This document shows, piece by piece, positions 16,817-25,723 of a stretch of DNA of 64,000 nucleotides. The notes under the pieces were generated by a model. That model worked only from the letters and a program-made list of their open reading frames with translations, was not told where the DNA came from and ran no database searches. The stretch covers positions 248,001-312,000 of the forward strand of contig NZ_JADOBE010000005.1 of assembly GCF_015637705.1 (NCBI RefSeq), read 5' to 3'. A program made the translations under genes and the position numbers. The stretch is from Pseudomonas sp. N040 (GTDB lineage Bacteria > Pseudomonadota > Gammaproteobacteria > Pseudomonadales > Pseudomonadaceae). The number at the start of each line of letters is the position of its first letter. Position 1 is the first letter of the stretch.

Positions 16817-18310
16817 TCAGACGGCTGGCGTCAGTTGCAGGCGCTGGTCCGACTCGGTGCGCACCGTGCGGTACAGCTCGGCGTCATCCTGCAGTTGCTG
16901 GGCCGAAGCCGGGAACATGCCGTGCAGGCGCTCCTTCCAGGCGGCCGAAGCCATCTGGTTGGGGAAGCAGCGGTAGAGCAGGTCGAGCATGGCCGAGACC
17001 GACACCGAGGCGCCCGGCGAGGCGCCCAGCAGGGCGGCGATGCTGCCGTCCGCCGAGGCGACGATCTCGGTGCCGAATTCCAGCTTGCCGCCGGTTTTCT
17101 CGTCCTTCTTGATGATCTGCACGCGCTGGCCGGCGGTTTCCAGGCGCCAGTCGGCGTCCCGGGCTTGCGGGTAGAACTTGCGCAGGGCATCCAGGCGCGA
17201 ATCGGTGGACTGCATGACTTCCTTGATCAGGTAGCGGGTCAGGTCCATGTTGTCGCGGGCCACGGCGAGCATCGGCACGATGTTGCCCGGGCGGATCGAC
17301 TTGGGCAGGTCCATGTAGGAGCCGTGGCGCAGGAACTTGGTCGAGAAGCCGGCATAGGGTCCGAACAGCAGGGACTTCTGGCCATCGACCATGCGCGTGT
17401 CCAGGTGCGGTACGGACATTGGCGGTGCGCCGACATCGGCCTGGCTGTAGACCTTGGCCTGGTGCCTGGCCACCACTTCCGGGTTGTCGCAACGCAGCCA
17501 CTGGCCGCTGACCGGGAAACCACCGTAGCCCTTGCCTTCGGGGATGCCGGACTTCTGCAGCAGCGGCAGGGCCGCGCCGCCGGCACCGAGGAACACGAAG
17601 CGCGCGGTGATGCTGCGGGTCTTGCCGCTTTCCAGGTCCTTGATGTCGACTTCCCAGCCGCCTTCGCTGCGTTCCAGACCGACCACGCGCTGGTGGTAGT
17701 CGATGGTGGTGTCGGGCTTCTGGTCAAGGTACTTGAGCAGCTGGCCGGTCAGGGCGCCGAAGTTGAGGTCGGTGCCGCTGGTGACGCGGGTGGCGGCTAC
17801 CGGTTCGGCCGGGTCGCGCCCCGGAACCAGCAGCGGCGCCCATTCGGCCAGGGTGTTGCGGTCTTCGGTGTATTCCATGTTGCTGAAGCAGTGATGGCTC
17901 TTCAGGGTCTCGAAGCGCTTCTTCAGGTAGGCCACCCCGTCGCTGCCGCGCACAAAGCTCATGTGCGGCACCGGGTTGATGAATTTCTTCGGGTCGCCAA
18001 AGTTGCCCTGGGCGACCAGGTGACCCCAGAACTGCTTGGACACCTCGAACATGCTGTGGATGCTCACCGCCTTGCCGAACGGGACCGAACCATCGGCCGC
18101 GGCCGGTGTGTAGTTCAGTTCGCACAGCCCGGCGTGGCCGGTACCGGCGTTGTTCCAGGGGTTGGAGCTTTCCGCCGCGCTGCGATCGAGCAGTTCGACC
18201 AGTTCCACCGTGAGGCCGGGATCCAGCTCCTTGAGCAGGGTGCCCAGGGTTGCGCTCATGATTCCCGCACCTACCAGCAGTACATCTACCGTTGCGTTGT
18301 CGTTTGCCAT
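16817..18310 (-). CDS. mqo: Malate:quinone oxidoreductase
   Basis: A 497-residue FAD protein that oxidises malate to oxaloacetate and passes electrons to the quinone pool at the inner membrane. It shows the FAD motif [54 protein letters not shown] and LGASPGAS near the C-terminus, all diagnostic for Mqo. The start at 18310 ([14 protein letters not shown]) matches the family; a longer ATG at 18355 would add 15 residues without homology. It is alone on its strand and ends at a strong terminator. Confidence 0.95.
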   Translation of the reverse strand: MANDNATVDVLLVGAGIMSATLGTLLKELDPGLTVELVELLDRSAAESSNPWNNAGTGHAGLCELNYTPAAADGSVPFGKAVSIHSMFEVSKQFWGHLVAQGNFGDPKKFINPVPHMSFVRGSDGVAYLKKRFETLKSHHCFSNMEYTEDRNTLAEWAPLLVPGRDPAEPVAATRVTSGTDLNFGALTGQLLKYLDQKPDTTIDYHQRVVGLERSEGGWEVDIKDLESGKTRSITARFVFLGAGGAALPLLQKSGIPEGKGYGGFPVSGQWLRCDNPEVVARHQAKVYSQADVGAPPMSVPHLDTRMVDGQKSLLFGPYAGFSTKFLRHGSYMDLPKSIRPGNIVPMLAVARDNMDLTRYLIKEVMQSTDSRLDALRKFYPQARDADWRLETAGQRVQIIKKDEKTGGKLEFGTEIVASADGSIAALLGASPGASVSVSAMLDLLYRCFPNQMASAAWKERLHGMFPASAQQLQDDAELYRTVRTESDQRLQLTPAV

Positions 18311-18767
18311 TTGCCAGTCACACTCTTTTGAAGTTGTGTAAAACCGTTTTCTCACGCTCTTTTGGAAACGTGAATCCTAATTCTGCCCTGCCGTTGCAGC
18401 TACGGTCGCACGGGTTGCGTGGCACCGGATCAGGAGCGTGCACGGAGGGTGGAGGTGTGCGGTCGGCCGGTTGGGCCTGCGCGCGCTGGCGCAATCCGCT
18501 CAATTGTTCCGAACTCTGCAGCATGCAGGGCCTGTGGACAAGCCTGAGCGGAAATCGTCCAGTCATTTGGGCGGCGATTATAACGATGAAATCGGCAAAT
18601 TTCGCCGTGTCCGCGCTTTATCTTTGGTCGGAGCACACGGGTGCGGTACTCGGCGACCAGGAACCCTTTGCCCTTGTGCGGTTCGGAGTTCTGTGGCGTT
18701 ACTGTCGGTCACTGCCGCCCGACGGTTATACTGCCTGCGCTTTCATGGTTTATCTGGAGATTCCTGC
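18311..18767. other. 457-bp divergent intergenic region between mqo and the YajG-like gene
   Basis: No convincing gene on either strand. It contains a possible -10 element TATACT at 18727-18732 ahead of the lipoprotein gene; no good -35 was found at the right spacing. The rest has no repeat or hairpin that I recognise. Confidence 0.4.
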
Positions 18768-19352
18768 ATGTTGCACCGCCTGTTGTCCGCACTCCTCGTG
18801 TTGTCTGCACTGTCCCTGGCCGGTTGCGGTCTCAGCCCGCAGCAGTTGAACCCGCAGCCAGTCATCAAGGGCGCCATTGTCGCGGTCGGCCAGGGCCAAC
18901 CGGTTCAGGTCCGGGTAGTCGATGGGCGTCCTTCCCCGGTGCTCGGCACCCGTGGCGGCCTGTATCCCGAGACCAGCACCATCAGTGTCGCCGGGCCGAC
19001 CGTCCTGCCCAAGCTGCAGGCCCAGGTTGAGGCGGCGGTGCGGCTGATGGGCTTTACCCCGTCACCCGGCGCCTACAATGCGCCGTCACTGACCGTTACC
19101 CTCAGTTCGTTGACCTACCAGTCGCCCAAGGATGAGGCCTATGTGACCGAGGCGAACATCAGCACCGTCCTCGGCGTGGATGTGCAGAATGGCAGTCGGC
19201 GCTACAACGGTCGTTATTCAGCCTCGCTGAACCAGCGTTCCGGAATGGCGCCGAACGAGGAAACCAACAATGAACTGGTCAGCGAAGTGCTCAGCGATGC
19301 CCTGACCAAGCTGGTGCGCGATCCGGCCATCGGCAGCGCGCTGCTGCCGTAG
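18768..19352 (+). CDS. YajG-family lipoprotein
   Basis: A 194-residue lipoprotein with signal MLHRLLSALLVLSALSLAGC and Cys20 for lipidation. The mature part (VRVVDGRP, GTRGGLYPE, LTVTLSSLTYQSP) resembles the YajG family of outer-membrane lipoproteins, whose function is not established. CTGGAGA lies upstream of the ATG at 18768. The frame is open much further upstream but without coding sense. It ends at a terminator hairpin. Confidence 0.82.
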   Translation: MLHRLLSALLVLSALSLAGCGLSPQQLNPQPVIKGAIVAVGQGQPVQVRVVDGRPSPVLGTRGGLYPETSTISVAGPTVLPKLQAQVEAAVRLMGFTPSPGAYNAPSLTVTLSSLTYQSPKDEAYVTEANISTVLGVDVQNGSRRYNGRYSASLNQRSGMAPNEETNNELVSEVLSDALTKLVRDPAIGSALLP

Positions 19353-19370
19353 GTTTTCCGCGCGCAGGGA

Positions 19371-19406
19371 AAGGCCCTGGCAGCCAGCGCTGCCGGGGCT
19401 TTTTTG
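19371..19406 (+). terminator. Terminator after the YajG-like gene
   Basis: Stem aaaggccctggcag / ctgccggggcttttt with a short loop and a T-run, 18 bases after the stop codon. Confidence 0.75.
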
Positions 19407-19483
19407 TGCCGGACTTCCAATCCGATACAGCTCACCACCATTCCCGCAATTGCGCGAGCAACCCGGCGCCTTGCCGGCGCCCG

Positions 19484-20386
19484 TCAGGCCGGATAGTCGC
19501 GATGCAGCCGGTCCAGCAGGGCATCCTTCTGTTCCCACAGCTGGTTGACCCATTGCTGGAATTCCAGCCGGTACTCGTCGCTCTGGTCATAACTCTGGCC
19601 GATGAACTGGGCGGGGATCTCCAGCTTCTCGAAGCGCACCACGATCTTCTGCACCTGGCCGCTGAGCAGGTCCCAGAACGTGGGTTTGCCGGCGGGGTAA
19701 TGAATGGTCACATTGATCAGCGCACTGAGCTGCTCGCCCATCGCATCCAGCACGAAGGCGATGCCGCCGGCCTTGGGCTTGAGCAGGTAGCGGAACGGCG
19801 AGTCCTGCTGGTCATGCTTGGCCGTGGTGAAGCGGGTGCCTTCGAGGAAGTTGAACACCGATACCGGGTTGGTCTTGAAGCGCTCGCAGGCCTTGCGCGT
19901 GGTGAGCATGTCCTGGCCGCGCTTTTCCGGGTGCTTTTCCAGGTACTGCTTGCTGAAGCGCTGCATGAACGGAAACTCCAGCGCCCACCAGCACAGACCG
20001 ATCACCGGCACCCAGATCAGTTCCTGCTTGAGGAAGAACTTGAGGAACGGCGCCTTGCGGTTGAGCTGGTATTGCAGCACCAGGATATCCACCCAGCTCT
20101 GGTGATTGCTGGTGATCAGGTAGGAGTGGCGCAGGTCGACGCTTTCCAGGCCCTGCACGTCCCACTGGATGGGCTGCACCAGGTCCATCCAGCCCTTGTT
20201 GATGGCAATCCAGGTCTCGGCCACCCGGTGCATTACGTGGTTGATGACCTTGCGCGCAGCGGCAAACGGCAGGGCGGCCTTGAACAGCGCACCGATGAAC
20301 AGCGGCCAGCAGAGAATCAGGGTGTTGCTGGCCAGGATCAGGGTGGCGATAACGCCGCGAAGCGGGGCGGGGAGAAAACGCAACAT
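19484..20386 (-). CDS. 1-acyl-glycerol-3-phosphate acyltransferase-family protein (YihG-like)
   Basis: A 300-residue PlsC-family acyltransferase. It has two N-terminal hydrophobic segments, NHQSWVD (HX4D catalytic box) near residue 93 and FLEGTRF (EGTR box, acceptor binding) near residue 180. The length and the long insert after the HX4D box fit the YihG-like branch. It would acylate lysophosphatidic acid or a related lysolipid at the inner membrane. It lies downstream of pta on the same strand, separated by 174 bp with no terminator noticed. Confidence 0.87.
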   Translation of the reverse strand: MLRFLPAPLRGVIATLILASNTLILCWPLFIGALFKAALPFAAARKVINHVMHRVAETWIAINKGWMDLVQPIQWDVQGLESVDLRHSYLITSNHQSWVDILVLQYQLNRKAPFLKFFLKQELIWVPVIGLCWWALEFPFMQRFSKQYLEKHPEKRGQDMLTTRKACERFKTNPVSVFNFLEGTRFTTAKHDQQDSPFRYLLKPKAGGIAFVLDAMGEQLSALINVTIHYPAGKPTFWDLLSGQVQKIVVRFEKLEIPAQFIGQSYDQSDEYRLEFQQWVNQLWEQKDALLDRLHRDYPA

Positions 20387-20560
20387 GGGGCGGCAGCCTC
20401 ATTCGGTGGCGGTTGGAAGCCTGCCATCAAGGCCGGCGGCTGACCAAAGGTTAACGCTTGTACACCGACCTGCAAGCCTTGATTGTGACCATCCGGTCGC
20501 GCGCTCCCGCTGCGCCGGCCCATGCGCGCAGCTATGCCGCCGCCGGCAGGGGCGCTCCGC

Positions 20561-22639
20561 CTATGGCTGGACATCGCCCTGCACCGCCGTGAGGGCGATG
20601 GTGTAGACGATGTCGTCGACCAGGGCGCCGCGCGACAGGTCATTCACCGGCTTGCGCAGGCCCTGCAGCATGGGCCCGACGCTGACCACCCCGGCACTGC
20701 GCTGCACCGCCTTGTAGGTGGTGTTGCCGGTGTTCAGGTCGGGGAACACGAACACCGTGGCACGTCCGGCCACCGGGCTGTCCGGGGCTTTCTGGCGGCC
20801 GACGCTGTCGATGGCGGCGGCGTCGTACTGCAGCGGGCCGTCGATCAGCAGTTGCGGATTCTTCTCCCGCGCCAGCCGGGTGGCTTCGCGCACCTTGTCG
20901 ACCTCGGCACCGCTGCCCGAGTCGCCGGTGGAGTAGCTGATCATCGCCACCCGCGGCTCGATGCCGAAGGCGGCCGCCGATGCGGCGCTCTGCAGGGCGA
21001 TTTCCGCCAGTTCGGCGGCCGTCGGGTCCGGATTCACCGCGCAGTCGCCGTACACCACCACCTGTTCCGGCAGCAGCATGAAGAACACCGACGACACCAG
21101 CTGGTAGCCCGGCGCGGTCTTGATCAGCTGCAGGGCCGGGCGGATGGTGTTGGCGGTGGTGTGGATGGCGCCGGAGACCAGCCCGTCGACCTCGCCCAGC
21201 GCCAGCATCATGGTCCCCAGTACCACCGGATCCTCGAGCTGGGCAGCCGCCATCGGGGCATTCAGGCCCTTGCCCTGGCGCAGCCGGACCATCGGCGCGA
21301 CGTAGTGCATGCGGATCAGGTCGGGATCGAGGATTTCCAGCCCGGTCGGCAGCTCGATACCCTGGGCCCGGGCCACCGCCGCCACCGCTTCCGGCTTGGC
21401 CAGCAGCACGCAGCGGGCAATCCCGCGCGCCTGGCAGATGGCCGCGGCCTGCACGGTGCGTGGCTCGCTGCCCTCGGGCAGGACGATGCGCTTGTTGGCT
21501 GCCTGCGCGCGCTGGACCAGGCGGTAGCGGAACGCCGGCGGCGACAGGCGGCTGACCTGCGGGGTGCCGCAGCGTTCATGCAGCCAGACGTGGTCCAGGT
21601 GGCTGGCGACGAACTCGGTGACTTTCTCCGCGCGTTGCAGGTCGTCCAGCGGAATCTCCCGGTTGATCTGCTGCAGATTGTGCGCGGTGGCGTAGGAGCC
21701 GGTGCTGACTTCCAGCAACGGCAGGCCGGCTTCCAGTGCCGCGTGGCAGAGTTCGAGAATCCGCGGGTCGGGCGCGAAGTCGCCGCACAGCAGCAGGCCG
21801 GCCAGCGGCACGCCATTCATCGCGGCCAGGCAGGCGGCCAGAATGATGTCGTTGCGGTCGGCCGGCGTCACCACCAGCACTCCCGGCTTGAGCAGCTCGA
21901 CCGAGTTGTGCACGGCGCGGGCAAACAGGATGATTTCCTGCACCCGGCGTTCCTTGAGGTTGCCGGCGTTGAGAATCCGCGCATGCATCAGTTCAGCCAC
22001 GTCACTGGTGCGCGGCGCATTCAGTTCGTCTTTCCAGGGAATGCTGCCGAGCAGGCGGAAATGCGCGTCGCGGAACAACGGCGACTCGTTCTGCAGGCGC
22101 GTGGTGAAGTCGCTGTCGCGGACCTTGTTGAAAATCACCCCGAGCACTTGCGGATTGTCGCAGCCACCGAATTGCTGGGCCTGGATGTCGATGCGGTCGG
22201 TGAGTTCCTTGATGCTCTCGCTGTCCGGCGCCGCGACCAGGATCACCTCGGCATCCAGCCCCTGCGCCAGGCGCGCATTGACCTGTGCCGCATAACTGGC
22301 CTGGCGGTTGGTGACCATGCCCTCGACCAGCAGCACATCCTTGCCGAGCCGGGCCTGCTGGCACAGGTGCACCACCTGCTCGAGCAGTTCGTCGAGCTGG
22401 CCATCGCCGAGCATGCGCTCGACCTGCGCCAGGGGCAGCGGGGTGGGCGGCTGGATGGCGTGGGTGCGGCTGATCAGCTCGGAGGAGCGCTCCGGGCCAT
22501 TGTCGCCGGCAGGGTTCTGCGCGATCGGCTTGCAGAAGCCGACCTTCAGGCCGGTGCGTTCCAGGGCCCGGACCAGGCCCAGGCTGATCGAGGTAAGGCC
22601 GACGCCAAAGCCGGTCGGCACGATGATGAAAGTGTGCAT
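20561..22639 (-). CDS. pta: Phosphate acetyltransferase (long form)
   Basis: A 692-residue Pta. The N-terminal P-loop-like domain opens with FIIVPTGFGVGLTSISLGLVR, a DRTGG-type middle domain follows, and the C-terminal catalytic PTA domain contains VVLGTMMLALGEVDGLVSGA and SVFFMLLPEQVVVYGDCAVN. It interconverts acetyl-CoA and acetyl phosphate. It begins 12 bases after ackA and is surely co-transcribed with it; together they form the acetate overflow/activation pathway. A very long open frame on the opposite strand is a codon-bias shadow. Confidence 0.95.
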   Translation of the reverse strand: MHTFIIVPTGFGVGLTSISLGLVRALERTGLKVGFCKPIAQNPAGDNGPERSSELISRTHAIQPPTPLPLAQVERMLGDGQLDELLEQVVHLCQQARLGKDVLLVEGMVTNRQASYAAQVNARLAQGLDAEVILVAAPDSESIKELTDRIDIQAQQFGGCDNPQVLGVIFNKVRDSDFTTRLQNESPLFRDAHFRLLGSIPWKDELNAPRTSDVAELMHARILNAGNLKERRVQEIILFARAVHNSVELLKPGVLVVTPADRNDIILAACLAAMNGVPLAGLLLCGDFAPDPRILELCHAALEAGLPLLEVSTGSYATAHNLQQINREIPLDDLQRAEKVTEFVASHLDHVWLHERCGTPQVSRLSPPAFRYRLVQRAQAANKRIVLPEGSEPRTVQAAAICQARGIARCVLLAKPEAVAAVARAQGIELPTGLEILDPDLIRMHYVAPMVRLRQGKGLNAPMAAAQLEDPVVLGTMMLALGEVDGLVSGAIHTTANTIRPALQLIKTAPGYQLVSSVFFMLLPEQVVVYGDCAVNPDPTAAELAEIALQSAASAAAFGIEPRVAMISYSTGDSGSGAEVDKVREATRLAREKNPQLLIDGPLQYDAAAIDSVGRQKAPDSPVAGRATVFVFPDLNTGNTTYKAVQRSAGVVSVGPMLQGLRKPVNDLSRGALVDDIVYTIALTAVQGDVQP

Positions 22640-22651
22640 GGAAAACTCCGG

Positions 22652-23839
22652 TCAGTTCGGCAACAGGGCGAGGGTGTCGAGGGCAATCTGGCGCTCTTCG
22701 TTGGTGGCGACCACCAGCACGCGCGGATGCCCGCCGGCCTGGATCTCGCCATCCGGGCCACCGACGCAGCGGGCGTTGGCCTCGGGGTCGAGCGCCAGGT
22801 TCAGCAGGCGCAGGTGCGCGACGGTCTTGCTGCGGACCAGCGCGGAGTTCTCGCCGATGCCGCCGGTGAAGACCAGTCCGTCGAGTTGCGGCAGGGCGCA
22901 GCTCATGGCCGCCAGGGATTTGGCCAGGCGGTAGCAGAACACCTCGATGGCCAGCGTGGCGCCGGGGTGACCGGCGCTGCGTGCCTGCTCCAGGCTGCGC
23001 ATGTCGTTGGACAGGCCGGACAGGCCGAGCAGCCCGCTCTGCTGGTTGAGCATGCAGTCGACCTGCTCCGCGCTCCAGCCCAACTCGCGCAGCAGATGAC
23101 CGTGCAGGCCCGGATCGACATCGCCACTGCGGGTGCCCATCACCAGCCCTTCCATGGGCGTCAGGCCCATGCTGGTGTCGCGGCTGTGGCCATCGACGAC
23201 GGCACAGGTCGAGCAGCCATTGCCGAGGTGGGCGACCAGCCAGCTGCTGCGGTTCGGCGGCAGGCTGCAGAGCTCCGCGGCGCGACGGCTGACGTAGCGG
23301 TGGCTGCTGCCATGGAAGCCGTAGCGACGCACCCCGTGCTCGCGATACAACGCCTCCGGCACGGCGTAGCGAAAGGCGTGTGGCGGCATGCTCTGGTGAA
23401 ACGCGGTGTCGAATACCGCCACCTGCGGCAGTGCGGGGTACAGGCTCAGCGCCGCCTCGATGCCCTGCAGGCAGGCCGGGTTGTGCAGCGGCGCCAGCGC
23501 CGACACCTGGCGGATTGCGGCCAGCGTCGGCTGGTCCAGCAGGTGGGCGGCGGTGAAATGCTCGCCGCCGTGCACCACGCGATGGCCGATGCCGCCGAGC
23601 CTGCCGGCGGCCTCCGCCTCGACCAGCGGCAGCAGTCGGGCCAGGGCCTGGCGGTGATCGGCGGCGGGGACGGCTTGTTGCTGCTGGCCCGCGGCGGACT
23701 GCCAGCGCAGCACGGCATCGGCGCTGCCCAGGCGCTCGGCGATGCCGTGCAACAGCGGCTGCTCGGCGGTTTCCCCGAGCAGGGCGAACTTGATCGACGA
23801 ACTGCCACAGTTGATGACCAGGATATGACGTGCCGGCAT
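22652..23839 (-). CDS. ackA: Acetate kinase
   Basis: A 395-residue ASKHA-fold kinase. It has the N-terminal [81 protein letters not shown] and GGIGENS. It makes acetate and ATP from acetyl phosphate and ADP. AGGAG lies just upstream of the ATG at 23839. First gene of the ackA-pta unit. Confidence 0.95.
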   Translation of the reverse strand: MPARHILVINCGSSSIKFALLGETAEQPLLHGIAERLGSADAVLRWQSAAGQQQQAVPAADHRQALARLLPLVEAEAAGRLGGIGHRVVHGGEHFTAAHLLDQPTLAAIRQVSALAPLHNPACLQGIEAALSLYPALPQVAVFDTAFHQSMPPHAFRYAVPEALYREHGVRRYGFHGSSHRYVSRRAAELCSLPPNRSSWLVAHLGNGCSTCAVVDGHSRDTSMGLTPMEGLVMGTRSGDVDPGLHGHLLRELGWSAEQVDCMLNQQSGLLGLSGLSNDMRSLEQARSAGHPGATLAIEVFCYRLAKSLAAMSCALPQLDGLVFTGGIGENSALVRSKTVAHLRLLNLALDPEANARCVGGPDGEIQAGGHPRVLVVATNEERQIALDTLALLPN

Positions 23840-23972
23840 CGGGGCTCCTTGGCGGCTGGAAAGAATGACAGTAGAGCGCGCAGCTGGCCGTCCATCCGGC
23901 CCTGGTTCGCAATCAGACGTTTGCGCAGGTAAACTTGCAAGCTCTACTTATCCAGTGCAAAGGTCTTGCCCC

Positions 23973-24458
23973 ATGCTGATTGCTGTCAATAAAGCTGTCT
24001 CCATCGACTATACCCTGACCAACGACGCCGGGGAGGTCATCGACAGCTCTGCCGGTGGTACCCCGCTGGTCTATCTGCATGGCGCCGGCAATATCATCGT
24101 CGGGCTGGAAAAAGCCCTGGAAGGCAAGCGCGCCGGTGACGAGCTGAAGGTGGTCGTTGAACCGCAGGATGCCTACGGCGAATTCAGCGCCGAACTGGTG
24201 GCCGTGCTCGGTCGCGACATGTTCGAGGGCGTCGACGAGCTGGAAGTCGGCATGCAGTTCCATGCCTCCGGCCCGGATGGCAGCATGCAGATCGTGACCA
24301 TCCGTGATCTGGATGGCGATGAAGTGACCGTCGACGGCAACCACCCGCTGGCTGGCCAGCGCCTGACCTTCCAGGTCAAGGTGATTGATGTGCGCGATGC
24401 GCATGCCGAAGAACTGGCCCATGGCCATGTGCACGGTGAAGGCGGTCATCACCACTGA
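23973..24458 (+). CDS. slyD: FKBP-type peptidyl-prolyl isomerase SlyD-like
   Basis: A 161-residue FKBP with the inserted flap (IF) domain: YTLTNDAGEVIDSS, PLVYLHGAGNIIVGLEKALEGK, then DAYGE...MFEG and HPLAGQRLTFQVKVIDVRDA. The C-terminus is histidine-rich (HAEELAHGHVHGEGGHHH), as in metal-binding SlyD. It folds proline-limited proteins in the cytoplasm and may deliver nickel. The ATG at 23973 starts the conserved MLIAVNKAVSIDYTL. A terminator follows. Confidence 0.92.
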   Translation: MLIAVNKAVSIDYTLTNDAGEVIDSSAGGTPLVYLHGAGNIIVGLEKALEGKRAGDELKVVVEPQDAYGEFSAELVAVLGRDMFEGVDELEVGMQFHASGPDGSMQIVTIRDLDGDEVTVDGNHPLAGQRLTFQVKVIDVRDAHAEELAHGHVHGEGGHHH

Positions 24459-24482
24459 TCGCTGGTTTTCCGCTGCAACAGA

Positions 24483-24505
24483 AGGGTGCCTGAGGGCACC
24501 TTTTT
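24483..24505 (+). terminator. Terminator after slyD
   Basis: Hairpin ggtgcc-tgag-ggcacc followed by a T5 run, 25 bases after the slyD stop. Confidence 0.8.
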
Positions 24506-24545
24506 GCCCTCTGTGCTTTTTAACTGATGCGTGCGAGGAGTTCTC

Positions 24546-25028
24546 ATGAGTGCCATACACGAGCTGATTCTGCAGGGTCTGGATGGTCGCGAGCTGCCGC
24601 TGGCGCCGTTCAAGGGCAAGGTTCTGTTATTGGTGAATGTCGCCTCCAAGTGCGGCCTGACCCCGCAGTACGCCGGCCTGGAACAGTTGCAGCAGGATTA
24701 CCAGGCGCGCGGGTTCAGTGTGCTCGGCCTGCCGTGCAACCAGTTTGCCGGCCAGGAGCCAGGCAGCGCGGAGGAGATCCAGACCTTCTGCAGCAGCACT
24801 TACGGGGTCAGCTTTCCGCTGTCAGCCAAGCTCGAAGTCAACGGGCATGAGCGTCACCCGCTGTACACCCTGCTGGCGGGCGAGGGCGCCGAGTTTCCGG
24901 GCGAGATCAGCTGGAACTTCGAGAAATTCCTGGTCGGCAAGGATGGCCGGGTACTGGCGCGCTTCGCGCCGCGCACCCCGCCGGATGATCCGGCGCTGAT
25001 CCAGGCCATCGAGCAGGCACTGGGCTGA
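24546..25028 (+). CDS. Glutathione peroxidase family (thiol peroxidase)
   Basis: A 160-residue Gpx-fold protein. The peroxidatic cysteine is Cys36 in NVASKCGLTPQY, with the Gln of LGLPCNQFAGQEPG and the Trp of SWNFEKFLV completing the usual tetrad. It reduces hydroperoxides with thioredoxin or glutathione. The ATG at 24546 has GAGGAG upstream. It follows slyD, as recalled in other pseudomonads. Confidence 0.92.
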   Translation: MSAIHELILQGLDGRELPLAPFKGKVLLLVNVASKCGLTPQYAGLEQLQQDYQARGFSVLGLPCNQFAGQEPGSAEEIQTFCSSTYGVSFPLSAKLEVNGHERHPLYTLLAGEGAEFPGEISWNFEKFLVGKDGRVLARFAPRTPPDDPALIQAIEQALG

Positions 25029-25257
25029 AACCGCCGGCGGCATTTGCCGGCCCCGCTATCGCCGGCGTCCTCGCCGGCGCCCGCCTCTCCGCCGCTGCGC
25101 GAGCCCGCCGCGCAGATCGCTGCGGCTGCCATCCGCAACCCTGAGCGTGCGCCAGCCTGTCGTCATCCCACTCTCCGCGAGTGGTGCCAGACACATTACG
25201 AGCGCCTAGATTGGGCAGCTGAGCATAAGTGTCACTGACGACAACCGGAGAAACCGC
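25029..25257. other. 229-bp gap after the glutathione peroxidase gene
   Basis: The first part is a run of ccgccggcgg/cgccggcg motifs that can fold, which may end transcription. No gene seen. GGAGAAACCGC directly before 25258 is the ribosome binding site of the next gene. Confidence 0.35.
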
Positions 25258-25713
25258 ATGGAAAACCCCGAAAAGCACCTGCAGCGCGCAGCGCTGGCCA
25301 TGAAGATCGTCGGCTGGGCTTGCCTGCTCGGCCTGCCGCTAGCAGCCGTGCTGTATCCTCCGGGCGTTCTCTGGGGCCAGGTGTCGCCCGAGGTCTGCTT
25401 CCCCAACATCGGCCCGGCGCATCCGCTGTCGCCGTATAACGGCCTGCATCCGTACTTTTTCATGCTCGCCTCGATGTACATCGCGCTCGGCTTCCTGATG
25501 CTGCGCGGTGCGCGCGACCCGCTGCGCAATGTCGGGCTGTTCGATTACGGCATCTACTCGAGCATCCTGCATGGCGGCATCATGATCCCGATGGCCTTCT
25601 ACTACCCGAACGAACATGCGCACATGTGGGCCGATATTCCCTTCGCCGCGCTGGTCGCGATCCTGCTGATCATCTGGCACCCGAAGAAGGCCGAAGTCCG
25701 GGCCGCCGCCTGA
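25258..25713 (+). CDS. Small four-helix membrane protein (DUF6632-like)
   Basis: A 151-residue protein with four hydrophobic segments (about residues 16-33, 62-81, 98-116 and 124-142) and no signal peptide. The short conserved-looking stretches SPYNGLHPYFFMLASMYIALG and GIYSSILHGGIMIP, each with histidines near membrane helices, suggest the DUF6632-type group as I recall it; no function is established. GGAG lies just upstream of the ATG. It precedes a GMC oxidoreductase gene by 10 bases, so the two are very likely one unit. Confidence 0.7.
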   Translation: MENPEKHLQRAALAMKIVGWACLLGLPLAAVLYPPGVLWGQVSPEVCFPNIGPAHPLSPYNGLHPYFFMLASMYIALGFLMLRGARDPLRNVGLFDYGIYSSILHGGIMIPMAFYYPNEHAHMWADIPFAALVAILLIIWHPKKAEVRAAA

Positions 25714-25723
25714 GCCAGCCGCC

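Noticed and set aside
20522..23932. A 1136-codon open frame on the + strand
   Set aside because: It is antisense to pta and ackA, both of which show full catalytic motifs; the translation is rich in Gln, Arg, His and Ala as expected of a shadow frame in high-GC DNA.
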